From positions 4,431,001-4,495,000 of the forward strand of contig NZ_CP108370.1 in NCBI RefSeq assembly GCF_035953295.1: a stretch of 64,000 bases of DNA, read 5' to 3'. Each line of letters begins with the position of its first letter. Positions within the stretch are counted from its first letter, which is position 1. The notes beneath the pieces are model-generated. The model saw nothing but the letters and a program-made list of their open reading frames with translations, did not search any database and was not told the DNA's origin. Positions 1-9,936 of the stretch are shown here, piece by piece. This DNA comes from Streptomyces sp. NBC_01335. Its GTDB lineage: Bacteria > Actinomycetota > Actinomycetes > Streptomycetales > Streptomycetaceae. Made by a program: the position numbers and the translations under genes.

Positions 1-740
1 TCCGCCAGCCGCCGGTACGCCTCCTCCAGCGAGACGTCCACGTCCTCGGTGGTGATGTCGTCGATCAGCCGGAAGACGGCCGCCAGCCGGTTGTAGTCGG
101 TGCCCCGGCGGCGCACCGTGCGGCTCGCCGTGACCGGGTCCTCGACCAGCGAGGGCTGGTGCGAGATGGAGAGCAGCGTGAAGGTGACGGTCGGCTCGCA
201 CCGGTCCAGACCGTAACTACGGGTCACCGCGAACATCGCGGCCTCCACGTCCTCGGCACCCTCGCCCCCGGCCAGCAGCAGCTCGCCGATACGGAGCGTC
301 AGGTCGAGCACCCTCGGCACGGCGGGGCCCGAGTCGTCCGTCCGCTGGACGCTCTCCGCCGCGGGGCGTTCGGTGACCGGCATCCGGAGCATGGTGCGCA
401 TCCGGTCCTGCCAGGGCGCTTCCTTGGTCAGCCGGACCATCGGGATGCCCTGCGCCGGGGTGAACGCGGGCGTCTGGCTCGCGTCGTACGACCGGGGCGG
501 GGTGAAGGCCGAGGCGCCGGTGTCCGAGTCGGAGAGGTTCTTTCCCGCCCGTCCCGGACCGGAAGCGGAACCCGTCCCGGGCGGCTCCGGCTGCACCCCG
601 GCCGGTACCGCGAACTCCGAGGTCGGCTGGTCGTCTTCGAGCGGCAGCACGGGCTGCTCCACCCCGGCGGGCGCGGTGAACGCACTGTGCGCCTCGTCGG
701 ACTGGGGCTTCTGGTCCTCCGGACCGCCCTGCTCCGCCAC
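1..740 (-). CDS. ThrE-family threonine/serine exporter, N-terminal part (runs off the window)
   Basis: The 246 visible codons begin with about 125 residues of Pro/Ala/acidic linker, then enter the cytoplasmic ThrE N-terminal domain (DUF1212, PF06738): LTLRIGELLLAGGEGAEDVE, a Ser-His segment (LLSISHQPS), then a TVRRRGTDYNRL segment and an LIDDI segment typical of the family. The membrane half lies outside the window. Known family members export Thr/Ser or small peptides. I chose the GTG at 740 because it follows a GAGCGAGG ribosome site by seven bases; the frame stays open upstream, so the start is not certain. It lies downstream of ppa on the same strand, separated by a strong hairpin. Confidence 0.8.
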   Translation of the reverse strand, partial: MAEQGGPEDQKPQSDEAHSAFTAPAGVEQPVLPLEDDQPTSEFAVPAGVQPEPPGTGSASGPGRAGKNLSDSDTGASAFTPPRSYDASQTPAFTPAQGIPMVRLTKEAPWQDRMRTMLRMPVTERPAAESVQRTDDSGPAVPRVLDLTLRIGELLLAGGEGAEDVEAAMFAVTRSYGLDRCEPTVTFTLLSISHQPSLVEDPVTASRTVRRRGTDYNRLAAVFRLIDDITTEDVDVSLEEAYRRLA

Positions 741-823
741 TGCTGGACCTCGCTCTTCCTGGCCTGATGCGTCCTGGCCGCACTCCTGCCCAGTATGGGC
801 ACGGACAAGGGACCCGCACGCGA

Positions 824-858
824 AACGGGCGGCACACCGATGAGGTGTACCGCCCGTT
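824..858 (-). terminator. Hairpin terminator after ppa
   Basis: Two 15-base arms (AACGGGCGG..ACACC and its complement) with one mismatch and a 5-base loop lie between the ppa stop and the exporter start. There is no T-run on the minus strand, as is common in Streptomyces. Confidence 0.65.
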
Positions 859-962
859 CACGCTGTCCTCAGGCCGTCGACGAAGACTCTCGAGTCTCCG
901 TCAGGACCGGCCCCGCCACCCGTACGGAAGCGGAACCGGAAGGTCCTGTGAAGGGGACCGCG

Positions 963-1457
963 TCAGTGCGCGCCGCCCTGGTCCTGCAGACGCTTGTAGG
1001 AGGCCTCGATCTCGGCCTCGGCCGCGGCACGGCCGACCCAGTCGGCGCCCTCGACGGACTTGCCCGGCTCCAGGTCCTTGTAGACCTCGAAGAAGTGCTG
1101 GATCTCCAGGCGGTCGAACTCCGACACGTGCTGGATGTCCTGCAGGTGCTCGACGCGCGGGTCCGACGCGGGGACGCACAGCAGCTTGTCGTCGCCGCCG
1201 GCCTCGTCCGTCATGCGGAACATGCCGATGGCGCGGCACTTGATGAGGCATCCGGGGAACGTGGGCTCGTCCAGGATGACCAGCGCGTCCAGCGGGTCGC
1301 CGTCCTCGCCGAGAGTGTTCTCGACGAAGCCGTAGTCGGCCGGGTAGCTGGTCGAGGTGAAGAGTCGACGGTCCAGGCGGATCCGACCGGTCTCGTGGTC
1401 CACCTCGTACTTGTTCCGCGAACCCTTCGGGATCTCGATGGTGACGTCGAACTCCAC
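963..1457 (-). CDS. ppa: Inorganic pyrophosphatase (family I)
   Basis: A 164-residue cytoplasmic enzyme that hydrolyses PPi to 2 Pi and so drives biosynthetic reactions forward. It shows the type I PPase core: [11 protein letters not shown] near the N-terminus, the DYGFVENT block, then the signature [12 protein letters not shown] with metal-binding aspartates, and a [11 protein letters not shown] segment near the C-terminus. Length is typical of actinobacterial family members. I chose the GTG at 1457 ([12 protein letters not shown]) because GGAGGAG sits six bases upstream; an ATG nine bases earlier in codon terms would place the ribosome site inside the gene. It is divergent from dacB. Confidence 0.95.
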   Translation of the reverse strand: MEFDVTIEIPKGSRNKYEVDHETGRIRLDRRLFTSTSYPADYGFVENTLGEDGDPLDALVILDEPTFPGCLIKCRAIGMFRMTDEAGGDDKLLCVPASDPRVEHLQDIQHVSEFDRLEIQHFFEVYKDLEPGKSVEGADWVGRAAAEAEIEASYKRLQDQGGAH

Positions 1458-1543
1458 GGGTGGCTCCTCCATGATCAACACATACGACTGGTGGTTAAGT
1501 GTCCCCCACGCAGATGTGTGCTCGCGAAAGGGGCTGGTCAACG

Positions 1544-3022
1544 GTGGCCGAGCCGGTGGATGAACCGTCGAAGGAACCGTCGGACCCCTGGGGCAAGCTG
1601 AAGGGCCTGGCCGGAAAACCGGCCCTGCCGGACAACTGGCGGCTCGTCGCAGGCTCCGCGGTTCTCGGCCTGGTGGTCGCCGCCGGCGCCGTGTTCGCCG
1701 CCGGCCCCTGGGACAACGGTCAGCGTACGGCCGAACGCGCCCGGGCAGCCGGCCAGAGCCGTACAGGTGACACAGCTCACCGCGGTTCGGCGGCGGGCCC
1801 CGCGGCGCCGGCGCCCGCTCCCAGCGCCGCCGCGGTGCTCGCAGCCCTCAACGCCGGCCGCGCCCCGGCCGGGGCGGCGGTGGCGCCGGCCAAGGAGCTG
1901 GACCGGCTGATCAAGGCCTCCGCGCTCGGCACCCGTACGACGGCCGTCGTCGTGGACACCGCCACCGGCAAGCAGGTCTACGCCCGCGCGGCCGGTACGC
2001 CGATGACCCCCGCCTCCACCATCAAGATCGCCACCACGGTCGCCGCGCTCTCGGAGCTCGGCCCCGACCACCGCATCGACACCACCGTGCGCGCCTCGCC
2101 CGACCTGCGCACCGTCACCCTCGTCGGCGGCGGCGACCCCACCCTGGACGAGGCCGGACTGCGCGCGCTGGCCCGGTCCACCGCCAAGGCCCTCGACGAC
2201 CGGAAGGTGCGCGAGGTCGTCCTCACGTACGACGCCTCCGCCTACTCCGGGCCCGCCCGTCACCCCATCGGCCCCAACGACAACATCGCGCCGGTGAGCG
2301 CGCTGATGGTCCGTGAGGGCCGGCTCGACAGGAGCGACCACGGGCCCGCCGCACGCTCCGGTGACCCCGCCGCCGACGCCGCACACCTGTTCGCCGGGTA
2401 CCTGAAGGACAGCGGCGTGAAAACGACCGGCGAACCCCGCTCCCACCGGCCCGCCGCCAAGGCGACCACCCTCGCCACCCACCGCTCCCAGCCGCTCTCC
2501 GCCCTGGTCGAACGGACCCTCACCAACAGCGACAACGACCTCGCCGAGGCCCTCGCCCGGCAGACCGCCATCGGCGCCGGCCGCCCGGCCGGCTTCGACG
2601 GGGCCCGCGCCGCGGTCACCGCCCGGCTGAAGAAACTCGGCCTGCCGGTCACCGGCGTCCGGCTGGGCGACGGCAGCGGACTCGACCGGAACGACAAGGT
2701 CTCCGCCGCCCTCCTGGCGGGCCTCCTCGCTCGCGCGGCGGACCCCGCCCACCCCGAACTCCGCCCCGTCCTCACCGGACTCCCGGTGGCCGGGTTCAGC
2801 GGCACGCTCGACGCCCGCTACGGCGAGAAGTCGGGCGGCGCCGGACTCGTACGGGCCAAGACGGGCACCCTCACGGGCGTCAACGCGCTGGCCGGCACGG
2901 TCGTGGACCCCCGCGGGCGGCTGCTCTCCTTCGCCTTCCTCACATCCGGCACCACCGCCCCCGGTGACGCCGAGAGGGCCCTCGACGACCTCGCCACGGC
3001 CCTGGCCACCGGCACCGGCTGA
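1544..3022 (+). CDS. dacB: D-alanyl-D-alanine carboxypeptidase/endopeptidase (PBP4, S13)
   Basis: A 492-residue penicillin-binding protein that trims D-Ala from, or cleaves cross-links in, peptidoglycan outside the membrane. A membrane anchor lies at about residues 33-55, followed by an Ala/Pro linker. The three serine-transferase motifs are in order: SxxK at S158-K161 (STIK), SDN at 329-331 and KTG at 439-441. The GTG start follows GAAAGGGG by nine bases; upstream in-frame codons (from 1499) lack a ribosome site. It is divergent from ppa with an 86-base shared promoter region. Confidence 0.93.
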   Translation: MAEPVDEPSKEPSDPWGKLKGLAGKPALPDNWRLVAGSAVLGLVVAAGAVFAAGPWDNGQRTAERARAAGQSRTGDTAHRGSAAGPAAPAPAPSAAAVLAALNAGRAPAGAAVAPAKELDRLIKASALGTRTTAVVVDTATGKQVYARAAGTPMTPASTIKIATTVAALSELGPDHRIDTTVRASPDLRTVTLVGGGDPTLDEAGLRALARSTAKALDDRKVREVVLTYDASAYSGPARHPIGPNDNIAPVSALMVREGRLDRSDHGPAARSGDPAADAAHLFAGYLKDSGVKTTGEPRSHRPAAKATTLATHRSQPLSALVERTLTNSDNDLAEALARQTAIGAGRPAGFDGARAAVTARLKKLGLPVTGVRLGDGSGLDRNDKVSAALLAGLLARAADPAHPELRPVLTGLPVAGFSGTLDARYGEKSGGAGLVRAKTGTLTGVNALAGTVVDPRGRLLSFAFLTSGTTAPGDAERALDDLATALATGTG

Positions 3023-3093
3023 CGCCCCCGCGACGCCGTCGCCCGATGCGGGCGCCGGCCGTCGACGCCCCACCACGGGAGCGCACCCTCACG

Positions 3094-3099
3094 TACGGT
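3094..3099 (+). promoter_or_regulatory. -10 hexamer of a leaderless start
   Basis: TACGGT, six bases before the ATG at 3106. No clear -35 and no ribosome site are visible. Confidence 0.5.
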
Positions 3100-3105
3100 T
3101 GACGC

Positions 3106-4248
3106 ATGACGAGCATCGGTGGTGCCGAGATGGTCGACTGGAATCTCGCGGTGGCGACCGCGACCCGGCTGGTACGCCCGGGTCCCGAGATCGACCGCGA
3201 GGAGGCGCGCGCCGTCGTCGCGGAGCTGCGCCGCCACGCCAAGGCCTCGGAGGAACACGTCCGTTCCTTCACCCGGATGATCCCGCAGGGCCCCGGGGCC
3301 CCCGCCCCGGCCGACACCCCCGTCCTGGTCGTGGACCGGGCCGGCTGGATCAAGGCCAACGTCGCGGGGTTCCGCGAACTCCTGCGCCCGCTGCTCTCCA
3401 AGATGCAGGAGCGGCGCGGCAACGGCCCCGGCCAGAGCGTCATCGGGGCCGTCGGCGGCAAGGTGACCGGCGTCGAACTCGGCATGCTGCTCTCCTTCCT
3501 CGCCTCCCGGGTGCTCGGCCAGTACGAGACCTTCGCCCCCGCGAGCCGGGAGCTGCCCGCCCTCGACCAGGGCGGCGGCCGGCTGCTCCTGGTCGCCCCG
3601 AACATCGTCCACGTCGAGCGCGAACTCGGCGTGGACCCGCACGACTTCCGGCTCTGGGTGGCCCTCCACGAGGAGACCCACCGCACCCAGTTCACCGGGG
3701 TGCCCTGGCTGCGCGACCACCTCCGGGGCGAGATCCAGTCCTTCCTGGACCAGACCGACGTGGACCCCGCCACCTTCGTCGAACAGCTGCGCGAGGCCGT
3801 GCAGTCGCTCGTCGGCGGGCGGCCCGAGGGCGAGCGCGGCGAGGGCGGCGGACGCAGCCTGGTCGAACTCGTCCAGACGCCCGCCCAACGCGAGATCCTC
3901 GGCCGGCTCACCGCCGTGATGTCCCTGCTGGAGGGGCACGCCGACTTCGTCATGGACGGCGTCGGACCCGACGTGGTCCCCTCGGTCGCCGAGATCCGCG
4001 AGAAGTTCCAGCAGCGCCGCGCGCGCGGTGCGGGCCGCCTCGACCTGGCCCTGCGCAAACTGCTCGGCATGGACGCGAAGCTCCGTCAGTACCGCGACGG
4101 CGAGCGGTTCGTGAGCGCCGTCGTCGCCGAGGTCGGCATGGACGGGTTCAACCGGGTGTGGACCTCGCCCAACACCCTCCCCACGAAGGCCGAGATCGCC
4201 TCCCCCGCGGACTGGGTCGCGCGCGTGCACCGTAAGGCAGATTCGTGA
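3106..4248 (+). CDS. Zinc-dependent metalloprotease, DUF2342/zincin_2 family
   Basis: A 380-residue protein of the actinobacterial family often labelled zinc-dependent metalloprotease or coenzyme F420 biosynthesis associated. The zinc motif HEETH is at residues 188-192 in the context LWVALHEETHRTQF, and a downstream EGHADFVMD probably supplies a third ligand. No signal peptide or membrane segment is evident, so it is likely cytoplasmic. The substrate is unknown. It sits between dacB and tilS on the same strand, an order conserved in Streptomyces as I recall. The start is preceded by TACGGT six bases upstream, suggesting a leaderless transcript. Confidence 0.85.
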   Translation: MTSIGGAEMVDWNLAVATATRLVRPGPEIDREEARAVVAELRRHAKASEEHVRSFTRMIPQGPGAPAPADTPVLVVDRAGWIKANVAGFRELLRPLLSKMQERRGNGPGQSVIGAVGGKVTGVELGMLLSFLASRVLGQYETFAPASRELPALDQGGGRLLLVAPNIVHVERELGVDPHDFRLWVALHEETHRTQFTGVPWLRDHLRGEIQSFLDQTDVDPATFVEQLREAVQSLVGGRPEGERGEGGGRSLVELVQTPAQREILGRLTAVMSLLEGHADFVMDGVGPDVVPSVAEIREKFQQRRARGAGRLDLALRKLLGMDAKLRQYRDGERFVSAVVAEVGMDGFNRVWTSPNTLPTKAEIASPADWVARVHRKADS

Positions 4249-4275
4249 TCTTGACGCGGCCCACGACCGGATGAA

Positions 4276-4303
4276 GGTCCCCCAATCACCCATCCGAGGG
4301 ACC
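4276..4303 (+). other. Small inverted repeat upstream of a micro-ORF
   Basis: GGTCCC and GGGACC arms with a 16-base loop lie just before the micro-ORF at 4312. It may be a weak terminator of the protease gene or a leader structure for tilS. Confidence 0.3.
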
Positions 4304-4311
4304 ATGAGGGC

Positions 4312-4371
4312 ATGGGAAGCCGTGCAATGCTCGGTGAGCAGCTTGCCTCTGTCACCATCGACGCACTCTGA
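4312..4371 (+). CDS. Candidate 19-residue leader peptide upstream of tilS
   Basis: An ATG with GAGGG four bases upstream opens MGSRAMLGEQLASVTIDAL and ends in TGA 73 bases before the tilS ATG. It has no known family. It is too short to call from coding statistics alone; the ribosome site and clean stop are the only support. It could be a leader peptide, a small protein or chance. Confidence 0.3.
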   Translation: MGSRAMLGEQLASVTIDAL

Positions 4372-4444
4372 GTGACGTCAGGGAGGGCACGTCGCCGTCC
4401 CGCCTCTCGGAGGCACCCCCCAGAACTCCAGAAGGGCACCGGAC

Positions 4445-5542
4445 ATGGGTCCCCATCCTGCGGTCGCGGCGATACGCCTGGCGGTCCGCCGCGTACTCCA
4501 CGACGTACTCACCGAACACACCCTCCGCACCGGTCAGGGTCTCCACCCCGACCGGGTCCAAAACCCCCGCCTCGCCGAAGCCGGCGGAGCCGGCCGGACG
4601 GCCTTCCCCGAACGGCCCGCAGTCGCCCACCGCCCGCTCGTTCTGGTGGCCTGCTCCGGCGGTGCCGACTCCATGGCGCTCGCCTCCGCCCTCGCCTTCG
4701 AGGCCCGCAAACTCGACGTCCGGGCCGGCGGCATCACCGTCGACCACAACCTCCAGACCGGCAGCGGACTGCGCGCCGCCGAGGTCGTCACCCGGCTGAC
4801 CGCCATGGACCTCGACCCCGTCGAGGCCGTCGCCGTCCACGTCGGACGCGAAGGCGGCCCCGAAGCCGCCGCCCGCGACGCCCGCTACGCCGCGCTGGAC
4901 GCCGCCGCCGAGCGCCACGGCGCCGCCACGATCCTGCTCGGCCACACCCGTGACGACCAGGCCGAGACGGTGCTGCTCGGGCTCGCCCGGGGCTCCGGCA
5001 TCCGCTCGCTCTCCGGCATGGCCGCCGCCTCCGGGCCGGCCGGCCGCTACCGCCGCCCGTTCCTCCAGCTCGACCGGCAGACCGTCCGCAAGGCCTGCCT
5101 GGTGCAGTCCCTCCCCGTCTGGGACGACCCGCACAACGCCGACCCCGCCTACACCCGCTCCCGCCTCCGCCACGAGGGCCTGCCCGCCCTGGAGAAGGCC
5201 CTCGGCAAGGGTGTCGTCGAGGCGCTCGCCCGTACGGCCCAGCTCTCCCGGGACGATGCCGACGCCCTGGACGGCTGGGCCGCCGAGGCGGAGCGCGCCG
5301 TGCGCGACGACGACGGCGAGCTGGACTGCGCCAAGCTCTGGGCGCTGCCGCCCGCCGTACGCCGCCGGGTACTGCGCCGCGCCGTCATCGACGCGGGCGC
5401 CCCGGCCGGTTCGCTCTTCGCCCGGCACGTCGAGGAAGTGGACCGGCTGATCACCGGCTGGCGGGGCCAGCGCGCCCTCAACCTGCCCGGCCGCGTCGAA
5501 GCCCGGCGGCAGGGTGGCAGACTGGTCATCCGGCAGAGCTGA
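4445..5542 (+). CDS. tilS: tRNA(Ile)-lysidine synthetase
   Basis: A 365-residue cytoplasmic enzyme that converts C34 of the CAU-anticodon tRNA-Ile2 to lysidine, using ATP and lysine, so that the tRNA reads AUA. The PP-loop SGGADS is at residues 71-76, followed by VDHNLQTGS and the [20 protein letters not shown] block typical of TilS. The C-terminal substrate-binding region is shorter than in E. coli, as usual in actinobacteria. GAAGGG precedes the ATG. It lies upstream of hpt and ftsH, the widespread tilS-hpt-ftsH order. Confidence 0.95.
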   Translation: MGPHPAVAAIRLAVRRVLHDVLTEHTLRTGQGLHPDRVQNPRLAEAGGAGRTAFPERPAVAHRPLVLVACSGGADSMALASALAFEARKLDVRAGGITVDHNLQTGSGLRAAEVVTRLTAMDLDPVEAVAVHVGREGGPEAAARDARYAALDAAAERHGAATILLGHTRDDQAETVLLGLARGSGIRSLSGMAAASGPAGRYRRPFLQLDRQTVRKACLVQSLPVWDDPHNADPAYTRSRLRHEGLPALEKALGKGVVEALARTAQLSRDDADALDGWAAEAERAVRDDDGELDCAKLWALPPAVRRRVLRRAVIDAGAPAGSLFARHVEEVDRLITGWRGQRALNLPGRVEARRQGGRLVIRQS

Positions 5543-5628
5543 AGAGCAAGCGGCTGAAGTGCAGGCGAGACGGCCGGCCGGGCCCGGGTGACACACACCG
5601 GGCCGGGCGGGCGAAGAAAGAGACGCGG

Positions 5629-6183
5629 GTGAACGAGAAGGACATGGGCAGCGACCTCCAGTCGGTGCTCCTCACGAAGGAAGAGATCGACGCGAAGCTC
5701 GTCGAGCTGGCCGCCAAGATCGACGCGGAGTACGCGGGCAAGGATCTGCTCCTCGTCGGGGTCCTCAAGGGCGCGGTGATGGTCATGGCCGACCTGGCGC
5801 GCGCGCTGTCCACTCCCGCCACGATGGACTGGATGGCCGTCTCCTCGTACGGCGCGGGCACCCAGTCCTCCGGCGTCGTCCGCATCCTCAAGGACCTGGA
5901 CACCGACATCAAGGGCAAGCACGTCCTGATCGTCGAGGACATCATCGACTCCGGGCTGACGCTCTCCTGGCTGCTCTCCAACCTGGGGTCGCGCGAGCCG
6001 GCGAGCCTGGAGGTCTGCACCCTGCTGCGCAAGCCGGACGCCGCGAAGGTCGCGATCGACGTGAAGTGGATCGGCTTCGACATCCCCAACGAGTTCGTCG
6101 TCGGCTACGGGCTGGACTACGCGGAGAAGTACCGCAACCTCCCGTTCGTCGGCACCCTCGCCCCGCACGTGTACGGCGGCTGA
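5629..6183 (+). CDS. hpt: Hypoxanthine phosphoribosyltransferase
   Basis: A 184-residue purine salvage enzyme that makes IMP or GMP from hypoxanthine or guanine and PRPP. The PRPP-binding signature [13 protein letters not shown] is at about residues 99-111, and the flexible-loop SSYG is at 72-75. The GTG at 5629 has GAAAGAGA upstream; an ATG at 5644 has its GAGAAGG too close, so the GTG is preferred. It follows tilS by 86 bases. Confidence 0.95.
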   Translation: MNEKDMGSDLQSVLLTKEEIDAKLVELAAKIDAEYAGKDLLLVGVLKGAVMVMADLARALSTPATMDWMAVSSYGAGTQSSGVVRILKDLDTDIKGKHVLIVEDIIDSGLTLSWLLSNLGSREPASLEVCTLLRKPDAAKVAIDVKWIGFDIPNEFVVGYGLDYAEKYRNLPFVGTLAPHVYGG

Positions 6184-6190
6184 CACCCCG

Positions 6191-6237
6191 CCGGGAGAAC
6201 GGCCCCCTGCCGCACGCCGGCCGGGGGCCGTCCCGGG
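6191..6237 (+). terminator. Terminator after hpt
   Basis: ACGGCCCCC and GGGGGCCGT arms, extended outside by CCGGGA/TCCCGG, form a long GC hairpin just after the hpt stop, separating it from ftsH. Confidence 0.6.
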
Positions 6238-6418
6238 AACACGGCGGCGCCGGGAACCCTTACCGCGCTCCCGCCGTTGAAGGTCTCGAATAAGGGTTTC
6301 CGGTACGTCCTCGGCGGTCGCAGGCCACAATGCTGGGGTACGGTCCGAAGAGCAGTCTCAATCTCACAGCAGCATTTACCTACGGGCAGGAGGGACGGGG
6401 CGACTTCGCTCCGTATGG

Positions 6419-8452
6419 ATGGACGTGAAGCGATACTTCCGTGGGCCGGTCATGTGGATCGTGCTGGCCGTCCTCGCCGTGGTCGTGCTGATGAATGTCG
6501 TCGGCCAGTCCGGCGGCTACAAGACGGTGGACACCGCCAAGGTGGTCCAGGCGATCAGCAAGAACCAGGTGGAGTCGGCCAAGCTGACCACCGGTGACGA
6601 ACAAATCCTCAAGATCGAGCTGAAGGACGGCGAGAAGCTCAAGGGCGAGTCCGGCAGCAAGTTCCAGGCCAGCTACATCGGCAGCCAGGGCGTCGATCTC
6701 GCCGAGACGATGCAGCAGAAGTTCGAGAACGGCGACATCGAGAAGGGTTACACCGTCTCGCCGTCGAAGCAGTCGCCGTTCCTCTCGATCCTGCTGTCGC
6801 TCCTGCCCTTCGTCCTCATCGTGGTCATCTTCCTGTTCCTGATGAACCAGATGCAGGGTGGCGGCTCCAAGGTCATGCAGTTCGGCAAGTCCAAGGCCAA
6901 GCTGATCACCAAGGACACGCCGAAGACGACGTTCGCCGACGTGGCGGGCTCGGACGAGGCCGTCGAGGAGCTCCACGAGATCAAGGAGTTCCTCCAGGAG
7001 CCGGCGAAGTTCCAGGCCGTCGGCGCCAAGATCCCGAAGGGCGTCCTGCTCTACGGGCCGCCCGGTACGGGCAAGACCCTGCTCGCGCGCGCCGTCGCCG
7101 GCGAGGCGGGCGTGCCGTTCTACTCGATCTCCGGCTCCGACTTCGTCGAGATGTTCGTCGGTGTCGGCGCCTCCCGGGTGCGCGACCTCTTCGAGCAGGC
7201 CAAGGCGAACGCCCCGGCGATCGTCTTCGTCGACGAGATCGACGCCGTCGGCCGCCACCGCGGCGCCGGCATGGGCGGCGGTCACGACGAGCGCGAGCAG
7301 ACGCTCAACCAGCTGCTCGTCGAGATGGACGGCTTCGACGTCAAGGGCGGCGTGATCCTGATCGCGGCGACCAACCGGCCGGACATCCTCGACCCGGCGC
7401 TGCTGCGCCCGGGCCGGTTCGACCGCCAGATCGCCGTGGACCGCCCGGACATGCTGGGGCGCCTGGAGATCCTCAAGGTGCACAAGAAGGGCAAGCCGGT
7501 GACGGAGGACGTCGACCTCAACGCCGTCGCCCGCCGCACTCCCGGCTTCACCGGTGCCGACCTGGCGAACGTGCTGAACGAAGCTGCGCTCCTCACGGCG
7601 CGCGGCAACAAGAAGCTGATCGACAACTCCACCCTGGACGAGGCGATCGACCGCGTCGTGGCCGGCCCGCAGAAGCGGACCCGGATCATGTCCGAGAAGG
7701 AGAAGAAGATCACCGCGTACCACGAGGGCGGACACGCCCTGGTCGCGGCGGCTTCCCCCCAGTCGGACCCGGTGCACAAGATCACGATCCTCTCCCGCGG
7801 CCGTGCCCTCGGTTACACGATGGTGCTCCCGGAGGAGGACAAGTACTCCACGACCCGCAACGAGATGCTCGACCAGCTCGCGTACATGCTGGGCGGGCGT
7901 GCGGCCGAGGAGCTGGTCTTCCACGACCCGACCACGGGTGCCGCCAACGACATCGAGAAGGCCAGTGCCACGGCCCGCGCGATGGTGACGCAGTACGGCA
8001 TGACCGAGCGGCTCGGCGCGATCAAGTTCGGCGGTGACAACACCGAGCCCTTCGTGGGCCGCGAGATGGGTCACCAGCGCGACTACTCGGAAGAGGTCGC
8101 CGCGCTCGTCGACGAAGAGGTCAAGAAGCTCATCGAGACCGCGCACAACGAGGCGTGGGAGATCCTGGTCGAGAACCGGGACATCCTCGACACCCTGGTC
8201 CTCCAGCTCCTGGAGAAGGAGACCCTGGGCAAGGAGGAGATCGCGGAGATCTTCGCCCCGATCGTGAAGCGCCCGGCCCGCCCGGCGTGGACCGGTTCGG
8301 CCCGGCGCACCCCGTCGACGCGTCCGCCGGTGCTCTCGCCGAAGGAGCTCGCCCTGACGAACGGCTCGGCGAGCGCCAACGGATCGGCGGCGTCCTCGGA
8401 CACCACCGCCGGCACCAAGGACATCTCCTCGGAGGACCGTCCGGAGAGCTGA
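6419..8452 (+). CDS. ftsH: ATP-dependent zinc metalloprotease FtsH
   Basis: A 677-residue membrane-anchored AAA+ protease that degrades membrane and regulatory proteins. TM segments are at about 11-28 and 121-142 with a short external domain between. Walker A GPPGTGKT is at 213-220, Walker B IVFVDEID near 268-275, the second region of homology near 315-335 and the zinc motif HEGGH at 435-439. The last ~60 residues are a Ser/Ala/Thr-rich tail. The start gives [10 protein letters not shown], as in other Streptomyces FtsH; the visible GGAGGG lies about 25 bases upstream, so initiation may rely on a different element. It is the third gene of the tilS-hpt-ftsH order, after a 235-base gap. Confidence 0.95.
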   Translation: MDVKRYFRGPVMWIVLAVLAVVVLMNVVGQSGGYKTVDTAKVVQAISKNQVESAKLTTGDEQILKIELKDGEKLKGESGSKFQASYIGSQGVDLAETMQQKFENGDIEKGYTVSPSKQSPFLSILLSLLPFVLIVVIFLFLMNQMQGGGSKVMQFGKSKAKLITKDTPKTTFADVAGSDEAVEELHEIKEFLQEPAKFQAVGAKIPKGVLLYGPPGTGKTLLARAVAGEAGVPFYSISGSDFVEMFVGVGASRVRDLFEQAKANAPAIVFVDEIDAVGRHRGAGMGGGHDEREQTLNQLLVEMDGFDVKGGVILIAATNRPDILDPALLRPGRFDRQIAVDRPDMLGRLEILKVHKKGKPVTEDVDLNAVARRTPGFTGADLANVLNEAALLTARGNKKLIDNSTLDEAIDRVVAGPQKRTRIMSEKEKKITAYHEGGHALVAAASPQSDPVHKITILSRGRALGYTMVLPEEDKYSTTRNEMLDQLAYMLGGRAAEELVFHDPTTGAANDIEKASATARAMVTQYGMTERLGAIKFGGDNTEPFVGREMGHQRDYSEEVAALVDEEVKKLIETAHNEAWEILVENRDILDTLVLQLLEKETLGKEEIAEIFAPIVKRPARPAWTGSARRTPSTRPPVLSPKELALTNGSASANGSAASSDTTAGTKDISSEDRPES

Positions 8453-8511
8453 CCCCCGTACCGCACAGGTGTGACGGCCCTCACCCGCCGCCCGCCCGTA
8501 CCGGAATGGAT

Positions 8512-8553
8512 GCCGCGCCCCCCAGGTTTTAGCCTGTGGGGGCGCGGCTTTTC
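8512..8553 (+). terminator. Rho-independent terminator after ftsH
   Basis: GCCGCGCCCCC and GGGGGCGCGGC arms with CAGG/CCTG extension and loop TTTTAG, followed directly by TTTTCG. It lies between ftsH and folE and rules out the longer folE start at 8536, which falls inside the hairpin. Confidence 0.85.
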
Positions 8554-8604
8554 GTTGGGCCGTGCAGGCACCGCGCAGCCGGCGCGCAGAGGAACGAGGC
8601 ACAG

Positions 8605-9219
8605 ATGACCGACCCGGTGACGCTGGACGGCGCGTACGCGAACGGCCCGTACGGCGAGTTCGACGAGAAGCGGGCCGAGGCCGCGGTACGGGAGCTGCTG
8701 ATCGCGGTCGGCGAGGATCCGGACCGCGAGGGGCTCCGGGAGACCCCGGGGCGGGTCGCGCGGGCGTACCGGGAGATCTTCGCGGGGCTCTTCCAGGAGG
8801 CCGAGGACGTCCTGACGACCACGTTCGACCTGGGGCACGACGAGATGGTCCTGGTGAAGGACATCGAGGTCTTCTCCACCTGTGAGCACCACTTGGTGCC
8901 GTTCCGGGGGGTCGCGCACGTCGGGTACATCCCGGCGACCTCGGGGAAGATCACCGGGCTCTCGAAGCTGGCCCGCCTGGTGGACGTCTACGCCCGCAGG
9001 CCGCAGGTGCAGGAGCGGCTCACGACGCAGATCGCCGAGTCCCTGATGGAGATCCTGGAGCCGCGCGGCGTCATCGTCGTCATCGAGTGCGAGCACATGT
9101 GCATGTCGATGCGCGGGATCCGCAAGCCCGGGGCGAAGACGATCACCTCGGCGGTGCGCGGACAGCTCCGCGACCCGGCGACGCGGGCCGAGGCTATGAG
9201 CCTCATCATGGCGCGCTGA
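8605..9219 (+). CDS. folE: GTP cyclohydrolase I
   Basis: A 204-residue enzyme catalysing the first folate step, GTP to 7,8-dihydroneopterin triphosphate. The zinc site [11 protein letters not shown] (C93, H95, H96) and the second cysteine in [12 protein letters not shown] are present, with the conserved [10 protein letters not shown] helix. GAGG lies five bases before the ATG at 8605. It converges on the minus-strand folate genes that complete the pathway. The 3' end carries a 30-base tandem duplication that includes the stop codon. Confidence 0.96.
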   Translation: MTDPVTLDGAYANGPYGEFDEKRAEAAVRELLIAVGEDPDREGLRETPGRVARAYREIFAGLFQEAEDVLTTTFDLGHDEMVLVKDIEVFSTCEHHLVPFRGVAHVGYIPATSGKITGLSKLARLVDVYARRPQVQERLTTQIAESLMEILEPRGVIVVIECEHMCMSMRGIRKPGAKTITSAVRGQLRDPATRAEAMSLIMAR

Positions 9220-9270
9220 GGGGTACGACGCTGGGGCGTGCGGCGCTGAGGGGTACGACGCCGAGGCGTA
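9211..9270 (+). repeat. 30-bp tandem repeat spanning the folE stop codon
   Basis: Two 30-base units (9211-9240 and 9241-9270) share GCGCTGAGGGGTACGACG and differ at about five positions; a third partial copy begins at 9271. The stop codon lies in unit 1 and is repeated in frame in unit 2. Confidence 0.85.
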
Positions 9271-9309
9271 CGGCGCTCACGCGCGTGGCGCCGGGGGCGT
9301 GGCCGGGGC

Positions 9310-9792
9310 TCAGGCCGCGGCCACGCTCTTGTCGTCGTCGTGGTCCTCGGGGAGCTTGCAGACGTGCTCCAGGAAGAGGGCGGCGGCGATGACGGCGAAC
9401 GACGCCACCACGGCGGCGGCCGCGTAGATCGCCTGGTCGCGGCGGGGCGGCAGGTCCAGATAGCTCAGCAGGAACACGCCGGTGCCGCCGTACACCCCGG
9501 CGACCAGTGCGGCCACCAGGGCACTGGCCTGGCCGAAAACGAGCGCCCGGGCGGCCATCAGCGGTTCGACGCCCTTGGCTCCGGGGCGGCGTTCGCGCTG
9601 GGCGCGCAGCCGGGAACGGAGCGAGAGGGCCGTCGCCAGCAGGACCGCGGCGATGGCCGCGAGGACGATCGGTGCGGCGAGCGGGACGCTCGGCAGGGTG
9701 CCGAGGGCGTTCCAGAGGCGCGCACCGGCCCAGGACAGCACGCCCGCGCCGGCGAAGAGCCCGGCCAGCACTCGGAGCCGTAGTTGCCTCAC
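9310..9792 (-). CDS. DUF3180 membrane protein
   Basis: A 160-residue integral membrane protein with about four hydrophobic segments (about 5-25, 35-55, 83-107 and 118-142) and an acidic C-terminal tail (EDHDDDKS). It matches the actinobacterial DUF3180 family, whose members habitually follow folK. Its role in folate metabolism is not established. It starts at a GTG (MRQLRLR) with a distant AAGG. It is last in the minus-strand folate cluster, behind the folK terminator. Confidence 0.8.
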   Translation of the reverse strand: MRQLRLRVLAGLFAGAGVLSWAGARLWNALGTLPSVPLAAPIVLAAIAAVLLATALSLRSRLRAQRERRPGAKGVEPLMAARALVFGQASALVAALVAGVYGGTGVFLLSYLDLPPRRDQAIYAAAAVVASFAVIAAALFLEHVCKLPEDHDDDKSVAAA

Positions 9793-9885
9793 CGATCAAG
9801 CCGCCCTTCGCCGCCCGCGATTTCCCCGCGATCGTCCGCGATCCGTCCGCGGTCCGTTCGTACGTCCGTCCGTACGTGTGTGCCC

Positions 9886-9923
9886 AGGGCTGTCCGGGGT
9901 CCGGGTGGACCGGGGACAGCCCT
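9886..9923 (-). terminator. Terminator after folK
   Basis: AGGGCTGTCC and GGACAGCCCT form a perfect 10-bp stem, with an inner GGTCC/GGACC stem. It sits directly after the folK stop on the minus strand. Confidence 0.75.
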
Positions 9924-9936
9924 CAGAGCCTAACGA

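Noticed and set aside
8536..8604. Longer folE start
   Set aside because: The upstream codons fall in the ftsH terminator, while GAGG precedes ATG 8605.
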